Origin: Clostridiales bacterium
Lineage (GTDB): Bacteria > Bacillota > Clostridia > Christensenellales > Aristaeellaceae
Reading direction: 5' to 3'
Length of the DNA: 15,358 nucleotides
Assembly: GCA_004556155.1 (NCBI GenBank)
Contig: SFIM01000050.1
Coordinates: forward strand, 1 to 15,358
In this document: positions 1 through 5,647 of the stretch, piece after piece
Numbering within the stretch: position 1 is the first letter of the stretch
Layout of the letters: every line of letters starts with the position of its first letter
Notes under the pieces: generated by a model
The model's database searches: none
What the model was told of the DNA's origin: nothing
What the model saw: only the letters and a program-made list of their open reading frames with translations
Made by a program: the position numbers and the translations under genes

Positions 1-2
1 AA

Positions 3-602
3 TATACGGATATCTACGAAAACTCCTGGGCTTCCTATTTAGCTAATGTTTCGGGAATCAAGATTAAGAACTTCTCTCGTGGTGGAATGACTGCACGGGA
101 ATATCTGGATTCCTGGGCTGAGAAAAATAACTTTTGGCAAGCTGGTTCTGATTGTCTGGCTTTTATCGTCGCACTAGGAGTGAATGATCTCTTCTTCCGT
201 GGTGTACCAATTGATCACGCCGATGATTCACAAGCAGATTACTCATCCTCATTCAAGGAGCAATTCTGTGAGATTCTTCAGCGATACAGAGCTATTTCTC
301 CAAAAGCGAAGTTCTTCTTGATGACGATGCCCAAAGGGCAATTATTGAGTGAGTGGAATCTGCTTGCTGATCAACATAGACAGCTTATGTATGAGATAGC
401 AGCGCAAACATCCGACTGCTATGTCATTGATCTTCGAGCCTATGCCCCTGAGCTCACTACAGATGCTCGAGAAAAGCTATATTTGAATGGCCATCTCAGT
501 CCAATCGGATATGTTTGGCTTTCAGATATGGTTGGTTCTTACCTTGATTATCTTATTCGTCAACACTATGCGGATTTTGTGCAAATTGGTTTTCCTTATT
601 GA
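3..602 (+). CDS. SGNH/GDSL-like hydrolase, 5' end outside window
   Basis: The reading frame is open from base 3, so the gene begins before the window; the first ATG inside (87) is not a believable start because the protein-like sequence continues upstream (SWASYLANVSG, NFSRGG). Two blocks fit the SGNH hydrolase fold: VALGVNDLF resembles block III (GxND, oxyanion-hole Asn), and LNGHLSPIGY near the C-terminus resembles block V with the catalytic His. The nucleophile-Ser block I would lie upstream and cannot be checked. Such enzymes are usually esterases, lipases or carbohydrate deacetylases; the substrate here is unknown. No signal peptide can be judged. The gene is more AT-rich than the core genes after 4,600 and is followed by a terminator. 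The family is fairly likely, the specific activity open. Confidence 0.6.
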   Translation, partial: YTDIYENSWASYLANVSGIKIKNFSRGGMTAREYLDSWAEKNNFWQAGSDCLAFIVALGVNDLFFRGVPIDHADDSQADYSSSFKEQFCEILQRYRAISPKAKFFLMTMPKGQLLSEWNLLADQHRQLMYEIAAQTSDCYVIDLRAYAPELTTDAREKLYLNGHLSPIGYVWLSDMVGSYLDYLIRQHYADFVQIGFPY

Positions 603-671
603 TCAAATACTCTCAAATGAATGATTTTTGACATAAGAAAAGAAACCCGATAAGTGGATATGAGAAACAGG

Positions 672-703
672 CCCTTCACTTCTTAAGAGTGGAGGGTTTT
701 GTT
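672..703 (+). terminator. Rho-independent terminator after the SGNH-like gene
   Basis: A 9-bp stem (CCCTTCACT at 672-680 with AGTGGAGGG at 688-696, one G-U pair) with a 7-nt loop is followed by TTTTGTT. It lies about 70 bp after the SGNH-like stop codon and ends that transcript before the zinc-ribbon gene. Confidence 0.7.
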
Positions 704-778
704 GGTGATTATTGCAGTAGCGCTGGCAATGAACCAAACATGAATACCAGTAACTTCTCAGACAAGTGATGCTATTCG

Positions 779-807
779 GTGTCAAAACAAACAAGATTCC
801 GTATAAT
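779..807 (+). promoter_or_regulatory. Probable sigma-A promoter for the zinc-ribbon gene
   Basis: GTGTCA (779-784), a 17-bp spacer and a perfect TATAAT (802-807) lie about 100 bp upstream of the zinc-ribbon ATG. The -35 box matches at 4 of 6 positions. A weaker alternative -10 (TATATT, 852-857) is nearer the gene. Confidence 0.45.
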
Positions 808-903
808 TTGGCAATTACCTCTATGCTCTTTCGATACTCTATGATAAAGTATATATTGTCAGGTTTGCTATGAATTGTGTTTACTTTTCAGGAGGATTAG
901 GAA

Positions 904-1335
904 ATGAAGTCCTGCAAATTCTGTAGTACACATGTTGAGGACAGTGTCACGCATTGCCCTTCGTGTGGTTCAAACACATTCAGATATCTTTGCGAGAATT
1001 GCGGCACTGCTTTTGACAGCGCATACTGCCCAAACTGCGGCATCAAGGCTGGACAGAAAAAGAAAGTATGCCCGGAGTGTCATTCTATTTACTTCACCCC
1101 TGCTTGCCCTCACTGCGGGTATACAGAAATTAGGAAGCCGGTTATCCAACAGACAGTCGTTCATGAACGTGTGTATGTAGAGCCTTCGGATGAAGATGAC
1201 GAGAATGAACAATCGCAAGCGAAAGAGAAAGGAACCGGCTGCGGTTGTCTGGTTTTCATTTTGGCCTTTGTAATTCTTGGCATGGTTGCGTTCAATGTGA
1301 TGTCGGCCACACCGAAGAAGGTCACTCATACTTAG
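904..1335 (+). CDS. Membrane-anchored zinc-ribbon protein
   Basis: This 143-residue protein carries three CxxC pairs of pairs: C4/C7 with C18/C21, C30/C33 with C42/C45, and C56/C59 with C68/C71. That spacing is typical of tandem zinc ribbons, as in 'double zinc ribbon' proteins. A charged Asp/Glu-rich linker (about 94-108) precedes one hydrophobic segment (about 115-134), so the ribbons probably sit on a membrane face with a short tail. The start is well supported: AGGAGG at 890-895 lies 8 nt before the ATG. Zinc ribbons often mediate protein or nucleic-acid contacts; no catalytic motif is visible and the function is unknown. Composition changes sharply within a few bases of the stop codon, so the C-terminus may have been altered at a recombination junction. 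Confidence 0.75.
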   Translation: MKSCKFCSTHVEDSVTHCPSCGSNTFRYLCENCGTAFDSAYCPNCGIKAGQKKKVCPECHSIYFTPACPHCGYTEIRKPVIQQTVVHERVYVEPSDEDDENEQSQAKEKGTGCGCLVFILAFVILGMVAFNVMSATPKKVTHT

Positions 1336-1481
1336 ACTGGAGCCATGTTTATGTCAGTCAGCAGGCCAAAGGCGAAGGTGCGTCCCATCCCAACGCCATC
1401 CACCAGCTCCGGATCGCTGTTGCTGAAGAAGCCGCCTCTGTCATTGCCGCCCGTGTACAGGCTGTCGATGTCCAGTATCGC
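1332..1481 (-). pseudogene. Gene fragment of unknown family downstream of the permease fragment
   Basis: Read on the minus strand, this stretch gives a protein-like sequence (for example DIDSLYTGG, FFSNSDPELVDG, GRTFAFGLL) ending at a TAA at 1334-1332. It lies in a different frame from the permease fragment that ends at 1487 and has no evident start codon or ribosome binding site. It could be the tail of the next gene of a former sugar-uptake operon, or the out-of-frame remainder of a gene. I do not recognise the family. Its stop overlaps the end of the zinc-ribbon gene. Confidence 0.25.
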
Positions 1482-1486
1482 CTGTG

Positions 1487-1870
1487 TCAGCCCTTCACAG
1501 CGCCGCTGGTCATGCCAGCCACGAAATAGCGGTTGAATATCAGGTAGATGATCATCATTGGGATCATGGAAATGGCAGTTCCGGCCAGTATCAGGTTCCA
1601 GGAGGAGGCTGCAGCGCCGGAGGATTTCAGCCGCATGATACCGACCACCAAAGGCATGCGCTTGGGATCAGTCATGGTGAATACCATGGGCAGCATGTAA
1701 TCATTCCAGCTGCTGCGGAAGGCCAGGATGCCTACGGTAGCAATCAGCGGCTTGCATAGCGGGAAAATGATGTTGTAGTAGATGCGGAAGAAGGAGCAGC
1801 CATCAATCTTGGCTGCCTCGTCAATTTCAGTGGGGATGGTGTTGATATACCCTTGGGCAATGAACAGATG
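1487..1870 (-). pseudogene. C-terminal fragment of a carbohydrate ABC transporter permease (MalG-like)
   Basis: On the minus strand the frame from 1870 to the TGA at 1489-1487 encodes the C-terminal part of a binding-protein-dependent sugar permease. The EAA loop, which contacts the ATPase subunit, is seen as EIDEAAKIDGCS followed by a conserved IFPLCKP. The usual SWNDY segment follows, then the characteristic ending IIYLIFNRYFVAGMTSGAVKG. About 127 codons remain of an expected 270-300. The frame stops matching the family at about 1870, exactly where transposase sequence begins on the other strand, so the gene is cut by a deletion or recombination. No partner permease, binding protein or ATPase is present in the window. 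Family assignment is confident; the fragment is not expected to work. Confidence 0.8.
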
Positions 1871-2851
1871 TGGAAATCAGCACCCCGCGGGATCGGAAGG
1901 GCGAGTTTGAGCCGCAGCTGCTCAAGAAGAACCAAACCAGCATCAGCCAGGACATCGAGGAAAAGATTCTGTCTATGTATGCCAAAGGAATGACGACGTC
2001 GGATATCGAAACTCATATCCGGGACATTTACGGCGTGGAGATATCGGATACCACCGTCAGCAGAATCACGGACAAGATCCTGCCCATCGTCAGGGAATGG
2101 CAGCAGAGACCCCTGGAAAGCACCTATGCCGTCGTTTTCATGGACGCCATCCACTACCATGTCCGCAGCGAAGGGCAGATCGTAAAAAAAGGCCGTGTAT
2201 ATCGCCATTGGAATTGATCTGGAAGACCGCAAGGACGTTCTGGGCATGTGGGTCGGGGAAAACGAGAGCGCCAAGTACTGGGCGATGGTGCTCAGCAGCC
2301 TCAAAAATCGAGGGGTCAACGACATTTTCATCGCGTGCACAGACAACCTGACTGGGTTTTCGAACGCCATCAATGCAGTGTTTCCACAGACAGACATCCA
2401 GAACTGCATTATCCACCAGCTGCGCAATTCGAGCAAATATGTGTCCTACAAGGATTTGAAACCGCTCATGGCCGATCTCAAAGCTGTTTATGCCGCAGTA
2501 GATGAACCGTCGGCCCAAAGCGCCCTGGATGCCTTTGAAGAAGCCTGGGGAAAGAAGTATCCCCGGATCGCCGCTTCCTGGCGGGAAAACTGGGCGAATC
2601 TGAGCACGTATTTCAAGTTCCCGCAGGAGATTCGTCGGCTGATCTATACGACCAATGCCATTGAGGGTTTCAATCGCCAGCTTCGCAAGGTCACCAAATC
2701 CAAGACGGTTTTCCCTACGGATGACAGCCTGCTGAAAATGCTGTATCTCGCCATGATGGACATCACGAAGAAATGGACGGGACGGCGGCAGGATTGGAGC
2801 GTCATTCATGCCCAATTGGCGATCTATTATGCCGACAGGATGTCCGGGTAA
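1867..2851 (+). pseudogene. IS256-family (Mutator-type) transposase, N-terminally truncated and frameshifted
   Basis: The first frame (from 1867) begins inside the conserved VEISTPRDRKGEFEPQ block, so roughly the first 70-120 residues of a protein of about 400 are missing. It continues through a HTH-like region to the first catalytic Asp in VVFMDAIHY. At 2184-2190 a run of seven A's breaks the frame; with six A's the expected IVKKAVYIAIGID would be read. The second frame (ORF from 2195) holds the second Asp region (IACTDNLTGF) and the catalytic Glu in TNAIEGFNRQLRK, and ends at TAA 2849-2851. A +1 (or -2) shift would be needed, which is not the -1 slippage used by some IS families. Truncation plus frameshift make this a dead transposase unless the A-run is a sequencing error, and the lost N-terminus remains in any case. 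Confidence 0.88.
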
Positions 2852-3028
2852 CAGAAATCCCTTGCCCGTCAAGGGTAAATGAACAGCGGCTGCGCCGCTG
2901 CCCTTGACAGGCTGCGGAATTTCTGTTGCATAGCAGCCAAGGCGGCGAACAGGGTACCCTGCCCGCCGCCTCGATCCACTTTAGTTTTTGCACCAGCTTT
3001 TGAGTTTACACAAATTGGGGATAGACCC
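2851..3028 (+). mobile_element. Right-end region of the IS256-family element
   Basis: After the transposase stop come nested inverted repeats: ACAGAAAT (2851-2858) with ATTTCTGT (2919-2926), GTCAAGGG (2868-2875) with CCCTTGAC (2901-2908), and CAGCGGC (2884-2890) with GCCGCTG (2894-2900). About 75 bp further, GAGTTTACACAAATTGGGG and ATAGACCC (3002-3028) resemble IS256-family terminal inverted repeats, so the element probably ends near 3028. No matching left terminal repeat exists at the truncated left side near 1867. Confidence 0.55.
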
Positions 3029-3140
3029 TTGCTCCACTGGATGAACCATTACCCCCGTAGAAAACTCGATTACGCTTCTGCTTTTGAGCAGTCTGCTCTT
3101 GCTCCCATCCTATCCAAGGCATACCTCCGGGCTTTTTCTG

Positions 3141-3368
3141 TTAATCCTTAGATGCGGTATCCTTTTCGTCCGGTACAGTTTCAATGATCTCATTAATGTT
3201 GCAGTTCAGGGCTTCGCATATTTTTAAAAGTACATCTGTTGTTAAGTTTTCGCCTTTTCCTAATTTAGCTAGGGATGCAGTGCTGATGCCGCTCATTTCG
3301 CGGAGTTGCTTTTTTGAAATCTCTTTTTCAAGCAGGATTCTCCATAAAGGCTTATAGCTAATTCTCAT
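3141..3368 (-). CDS. Small Cro/CI-type HTH transcriptional regulator (XRE family)
   Basis: This 75-residue protein is almost entirely one XRE-type helix-turn-helix domain. The recognition region reads SKKQLREMSGISTASLAKLG (about 18-37), followed by DVLLKICEALNCNINEIIE, the usual last two helices, and an acidic tail. It resembles the short YozG-like regulators common in Bacillota and mobile elements. The start is firm: GGAGGAG (3374-3380 on the complement) precedes the ATG by 5 nt. The gene stands alone, transcribed leftward into the IS remnant. A short inverted repeat (CGCCA-cat-TGGCG, near 3385-3397) just upstream could be an operator, but this is weak. It has no effector domain, so its ligand and targets cannot be inferred. 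Confidence 0.8.
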   Translation of the reverse strand: MRISYKPLWRILLEKEISKKQLREMSGISTASLAKLGKGENLTTDVLLKICEALNCNINEIIETVPDEKDTASKD

Positions 3369-3693
3369 TTAAACTCCTCCATCTCGCCACATTGGCGGAC
3401 GATTCAGCTAAAAAATGTAGTGGTTTTGAAAATCCATGCAGTCCTGTGTTGAACTTCTACTATGTTTTAGAGGCTTTGACCGGCTAAACATGCATAAGAT
3501 ATGAATAAATATTAGCGCGTGAAATCAGGGAAACGGCCTGATATGCGGGTATGGTTGCTAACGGAACGGGTCACCTGATTAGCTAAATTGCAAAGCTGAT
3601 GCTGGAAAATCTAACAGCTACCGCGTAGGTTTGCTCGGTTAATAGAAAATGCTTTATATAACTATCTTAAAATTTGCGATGACAAATTTCTGA
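3369..3693. other. Gene-free stretch rich in GCTAA/TTAGC motifs
   Basis: I see no credible gene here. It contains six GCTAA or TTAGC pentamers (3407, 3483, 3512, 3557, 3579, 3582), part of a wider cluster that continues to 4370. GAAATCAGGG occurs at 3521 and again at 3793, and GAAATCAGGA at 4191. These short repeats could be recombinase-arm or protein-binding sites. Confidence 0.4.
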
Positions 3694-3722
3694 TTGACCA
3701 TCGTGTTCTATTATGCTATAGT
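3694..3722 (+). promoter_or_regulatory. Strong sigma-A promoter of a putative non-coding RNA
   Basis: TTGACC (3694-3699), a spacer of exactly 17 bp and TATAGT (3717-3722) with an extended -10 TGC just before it. Transcription would start near 3729. No open reading frame of useful length with a ribosome binding site follows before a terminator at about 3925, which argues for an RNA product. Confidence 0.7.
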
Positions 3723-3728
3723 ATGAAT

Positions 3729-3930
3729 TGGTTTTATCCGTTCAGCTACGAGTGTTTGCAATTTTGAGATCCAACAAAGGGGAGCGCTGTTAGAAATCAG
3801 GGCAAAATGTTGGCAACCTGCAAACAAAACCCCTGAATCTGCTAGCAGAAGGGCCTGGGAGAAAAAGAAAAGCGCCCGCTTTTGTTAGCAGGCTGCTGTT
3901 AGCAGCTTTTTGCTCCAAAAACGGGCTTTT
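3729..3930 (+). ncRNA. Putative structured non-coding RNA, about 200 nt
   Basis: Between the strong promoter at 3694-3722 and the terminator ending at about 3930 there is no credible coding sequence, but there are nested pairings. TGTTTGCA (3753-3760) pairs perfectly with TGCAAACA (3819-3826). Inside it, CCAACA (3771-3776) pairs with TGTTGG (3808-3813). The enclosed AGGGG (3778-3782) can pair with CCCCT (3830-3834) outside both stems, which would form a pseudoknot or an alternative fold. Further hairpins precede the terminator. The RNA is convergent with the tRNA-Arg(CCU) gene, whose CCA end lies just beyond. I do not recognise a known class: length would suit 6S RNA, but I could not see its long quasi-symmetrical rod. 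The promoter and terminator are the firm parts; the RNA itself is inferred. Confidence 0.45.
3868..3930. terminator. Bidirectional terminator between the putative RNA and tRNA-Arg
   Basis: On the plus strand, GCCCG (3874-3878) pairs with CGGGC (3922-3926) followed by TTTTTT, ending the putative RNA. Within it, GCTGC/GCAGC (3892-3906) forms a second hairpin. On the minus strand, AAAAGC-GGGC-GCTTTT (3883-3868) is followed by a T-rich CTTTTT and ends the tRNA transcript. Both directions look served. Confidence 0.6.
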
Positions 3931-3931
3931 T

Positions 3932-4008
3932 TGGCGATCCCGGCGCGATTCGAACGCGCGACGTTCCGCTTAGGAGGCGGACCCTCTATCCTGCTGAGGT
4001 ACGGGACC
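3932..4008 (-). tRNA. tRNA-Arg (anticodon CCU), intact, CCA encoded
   Basis: The minus strand folds as a complete 74-nt tRNA plus an encoded CCA (3934-3932). The acceptor stem is GGTCCCG with CGGGATC (one G-U pair). The D stem is CCTC/GAGG, the anticodon stem TCCGC/GCGGA around the loop CTCCTAA, and the T arm GCGCG-TTCGAAT-CGCGC; the discriminator is G. The anticodon CCU (complement of 3974-3972) decodes AGG. No clear promoter lies directly upstream; the best one is 590 bp away at 4593-4621, before the partial copies, so the tRNA may be processed from a longer precursor. It lies at the left end of a tandem array and may be the working replacement for a broken resident gene. Confidence 0.92.
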
Positions 4009-4013
4009 ATGTC

Positions 4014-4044
4014 CTCGAAATCCTTATTTCACAAGGCTTTCGAG
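4014..4044 (-). repeat. Hairpin repeat upstream of intact tRNA-Arg
   Basis: An inverted repeat (CTCGAAA-G-CCTT pairing with AAGG-A-TTTCGAG) sits 5 nt upstream of the tRNA. A nearly identical hairpin (4294-4325) sits at the same place before the second tRNA copy. Neither has a T-tail, so it is not a terminator; it may be part of an attachment site. Confidence 0.6.
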
Positions 4045-4249
4045 CTTTTCGTTCTTCCTGACCGAGGGAAGTAATCCGGGCTTTCCGCGTTAGCTGTCTA
4101 ACTGCGGGCGGCGTGTTCGACTTTCACGAGCCCTTCATCTTCCGCCTGATGTTAGCAGTTTGGCGGTAGCTCTGGGAGGGAAAATCGGACGAAATCAGGA
4201 GGAATCTTGCTATCCGGTCGCTCAATTCAGGCGGCAGTCCGACTTCTTA
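4045..4249 (-). other. Spacer of tRNA-Arg repeat unit 2, no gene seen
   Basis: About 205 bp between the partial tRNA copy 2 and the hairpin before the intact tRNA. It contains TTAGC motifs (4090, 4152), GAAATCAGGA (4191) and a CTACCGCCAAA motif on the minus strand that also occurs in the other spacer. No open frame here looks protein-like. Confidence 0.4.
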
Positions 4250-4288
<39 letters not shown>

Positions 4289-4293
4289 ATACT

Positions 4294-4325
4294 CTCGAAA
4301 GTCCTTATTTTGCAAGGCTTTCGAG
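4294..4325 (-). repeat. Hairpin repeat upstream of tRNA-Arg copy 2
   Basis: CTCGAAAG-CCTT pairs with AAGG-A-CTTTCGAG, a 12-bp stem with one bulge. It is the counterpart of 4014-4044. No such hairpin precedes copy 3, whose upstream region is a normal promoter, so the hairpin belongs to the inserted units and not to the resident tRNA locus. Confidence 0.6.
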
Positions 4326-4539
4326 GCTTCGGCGATTACTCACCGTGAGGCTGGGGGTGATTTTGGCTAATCTGGAAGGTCGATTTCTAATCAGCTTTTC
4401 TAACTTTGGCGGTAGGACATTTTCCCACCTGCTGATTTTGGCCTTCGGTTCGGGGGCGTCGGAGTGATCGGGATTCCGGGTCACTTCCGAACGCAGTTCG
4501 CACTTTCAGCTTCTGGAAAATCGGTGGTCGGCCTTCTTC
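4326..4539 (-). other. Spacer of tRNA-Arg repeat unit 1, no gene seen
   Basis: About 215 bp between partial copy 3 and the hairpin of copy 2. Just after the anticodon-loop core it reads GAAGAAGGCCGACCACCG, clearly similar to TAAGAAGTCGGACTGCCG after copy 2. This shows that the two spacers share ancestry although they have diverged. I see no coding frame. Confidence 0.4.
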
Positions 4540-4578
4540 TTAGGAGGCGGACCCTCTATCCTACTGAGGTACAGGCGC
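4540..4578 (-). pseudogene. Resident tRNA-Arg(CCU) 5' half, copy 3, broken at the anticodon loop
   Basis: From 4578 on the minus strand: acceptor strand GCGCCTG, then TA, a D arm and an anticodon stem identical to the intact copy except for one D-loop base (32 of 33 bases), then CTCCTAA. Two of five anticodon-stem pairs are lost and no T arm follows. The acceptor differs from the other two copies, and a typical tRNA promoter lies immediately upstream, so this is probably the original chromosomal gene. Its expected 3' half (ending in something like CAGGCGC) is not visible in the window. Confidence 0.75.
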
Positions 4579-4592
4579 CTGAACGTTTATCT

Positions 4593-4621
4593 ATCATAGC
4601 ATAAAACGCAGCGATACGCAA
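4593..4621 (-). promoter_or_regulatory. Sigma-A promoter of the tRNA-Arg locus
   Basis: On the minus strand TTGCGT (4621-4616), a 17-bp spacer and TATGAT (4598-4593) with an extended TGC before it. The predicted start lies a few bases before the leader of tRNA copy 3, so the promoter would transcribe the partial copies and then the intact tRNA. Confidence 0.7.
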
Positions 4622-4652
4622 CCATCAATTGTTAATGGAAGGAAACAAGCCC

Positions 4653-5519
4653 ATGATTTGTACGCTTTGTCCGCGCATGTGCCGAGCCCAGCGCGATGAA
4701 ACCCATGGCGAGGGCTATTGCGGCATGGGCACGCGCGCGGTGGTAGCCCGCGCGGCTCCGCACTACTGGGAGGAAGCCTGCCTGTCCGGTACGCGCGGCT
4801 GTGGCACCATCTTTTTCAGTGGCTGCCCGCTGGGCTGCGTATACTGCCAAAATTACGAAATCAGCCATGAAAAGCAGGGCCGTCCCGTGACGGATGAGGA
4901 ACTGGCCGAGTTGATTGCCAATTTGGCCGCGCAAGGCGTACACAATATCTCCTTTGTGACGGGCACGCACTTTGTGCCGGCCATCCTGCGTGCGTTGGAT
5001 ATCGCCCGGCCCGCGCTGCCTATTGTATGGAATACCGGCGGCTATGAGCGTGTGGATACCCTGCGGGCACTGGATGGCCGGGTGGATATCTACCTGCCCG
5101 ATCTTAAAAATGTGTCTCCGCGCCTGGGCAAGGTGCTGGCAAACGCCCCTGATTATTTTGAGGCCGCGTCACAGGCCATACTGGAAATGCTGCGGCAGAC
5201 CGGCTCCGTGCAGTATGACGTGCAGGGCATGATGACGCGCGGCACGATTATTCGCCATCTGGTCATTCCCGGCTGCACGGGGGATAGCCTGAAGGTAATG
5301 GATTGGATTGCCCAGAACACCCCGCAGGGTACGCCGGTGAGCATCATGCGCCAGTATACGCCCATTGCGCAGTGCCATGTGAAAGGGCTGAATCGCCGCG
5401 TGACGGACGAGGAATATGAGCGTGTGCTCGATCGTGCGCGCGATCTGGGACTGAACGCCTTTGTGCAGGAGAAGGAATCCGCCCAGAGCAAATACATACC
5501 AGATTTCAATATGAAATAG
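4653..5519 (+). CDS. pflX: Radical SAM protein, PflX / pyruvate formate-lyase-activase-like (COG1313)
   Basis: The 288-residue protein has the radical SAM signature CPLGCVYC (C58, C62, C65), which binds the 4Fe-4S cluster that cleaves S-adenosylmethionine. The N-terminus adds a second cysteine set (C3, C6, C10, C23) typical of the PflX group. Later segments (TGTHFVP, WNTGGYE, LPDLKNV, RQYTPI) fit the TIM-barrel of this family. PflX resembles glycyl-radical-enzyme activases but its target is not established; no glycyl radical enzyme lies nearby. I chose the ATG at 4653 because GGAAGGA (4637-4643) precedes it by 9 nt and family members begin with a similar MICxLCPR; upstream TTG (4629) and ATG (4635) lack this spacing. 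It is the first core gene beside the tRNA array, transcribed away from it. Confidence 0.85.
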   Translation: MICTLCPRMCRAQRDETHGEGYCGMGTRAVVARAAPHYWEEACLSGTRGCGTIFFSGCPLGCVYCQNYEISHEKQGRPVTDEELAELIANLAAQGVHNISFVTGTHFVPAILRALDIARPALPIVWNTGGYERVDTLRALDGRVDIYLPDLKNVSPRLGKVLANAPDYFEAASQAILEMLRQTGSVQYDVQGMMTRGTIIRHLVIPGCTGDSLKVMDWIAQNTPQGTPVSIMRQYTPIAQCHVKGLNRRVTDEEYERVLDRARDLGLNAFVQEKESAQSKYIPDFNMK

Positions 5520-5559
5520 CAGCATTCAGAAAACTGTGTTTTTAAACGAAAAATTTCTC

Positions 5560-5589
5560 AATCCGCCTTTTGTACAAGGCGGATTTGTG
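5560..5589 (+). terminator. Terminator after pflX
   Basis: A perfect 10-bp stem, AATCCGCCTT (5560-5569) with AAGGCGGATT (5576-5585), 6-nt loop, followed by TGTGTT. It overlaps the promoter of the next gene. Confidence 0.7.
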
Positions 5590-5596
5590 TTATAAT
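5570..5596 (+). promoter_or_regulatory. Extended -10 promoter of the UPF0371 gene
   Basis: A perfect TATAAT (5591-5596) with an extended TG upstream (TGTTATAAT). The best -35, TTGTAC (5570-5575), is at a short spacing of 15 bp and lies in the loop of the preceding terminator. The -10 is firm, the -35 uncertain. Confidence 0.55.
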
Positions 5597-5647
5597 CGAT
5601 GTGTTTGGGATTTTTTGCGGAAAAGATGAACAGGGGGAAGGGCACAC

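Noticed and set aside
1744..2436. Long minus-strand open frame opposite the transposase
   Set aside because: It runs across both the permease and transposase sequences, is in neither of their frames and has no protein-like features; it is a shadow of the plus-strand gene.
3884..3906. CRISPR-like repetition of GTTAGCAG near the terminator
   Set aside because: Only two adjacent copies with irregular spacing and no spacer-repeat pattern; explained by the hairpins of the terminator.
3729..3930. 6S RNA or a riboswitch
   Set aside because: Length and promoter/terminator would fit 6S RNA, but I could not find its long rod with a central bubble; no gene follows on the same strand for a riboswitch to control.
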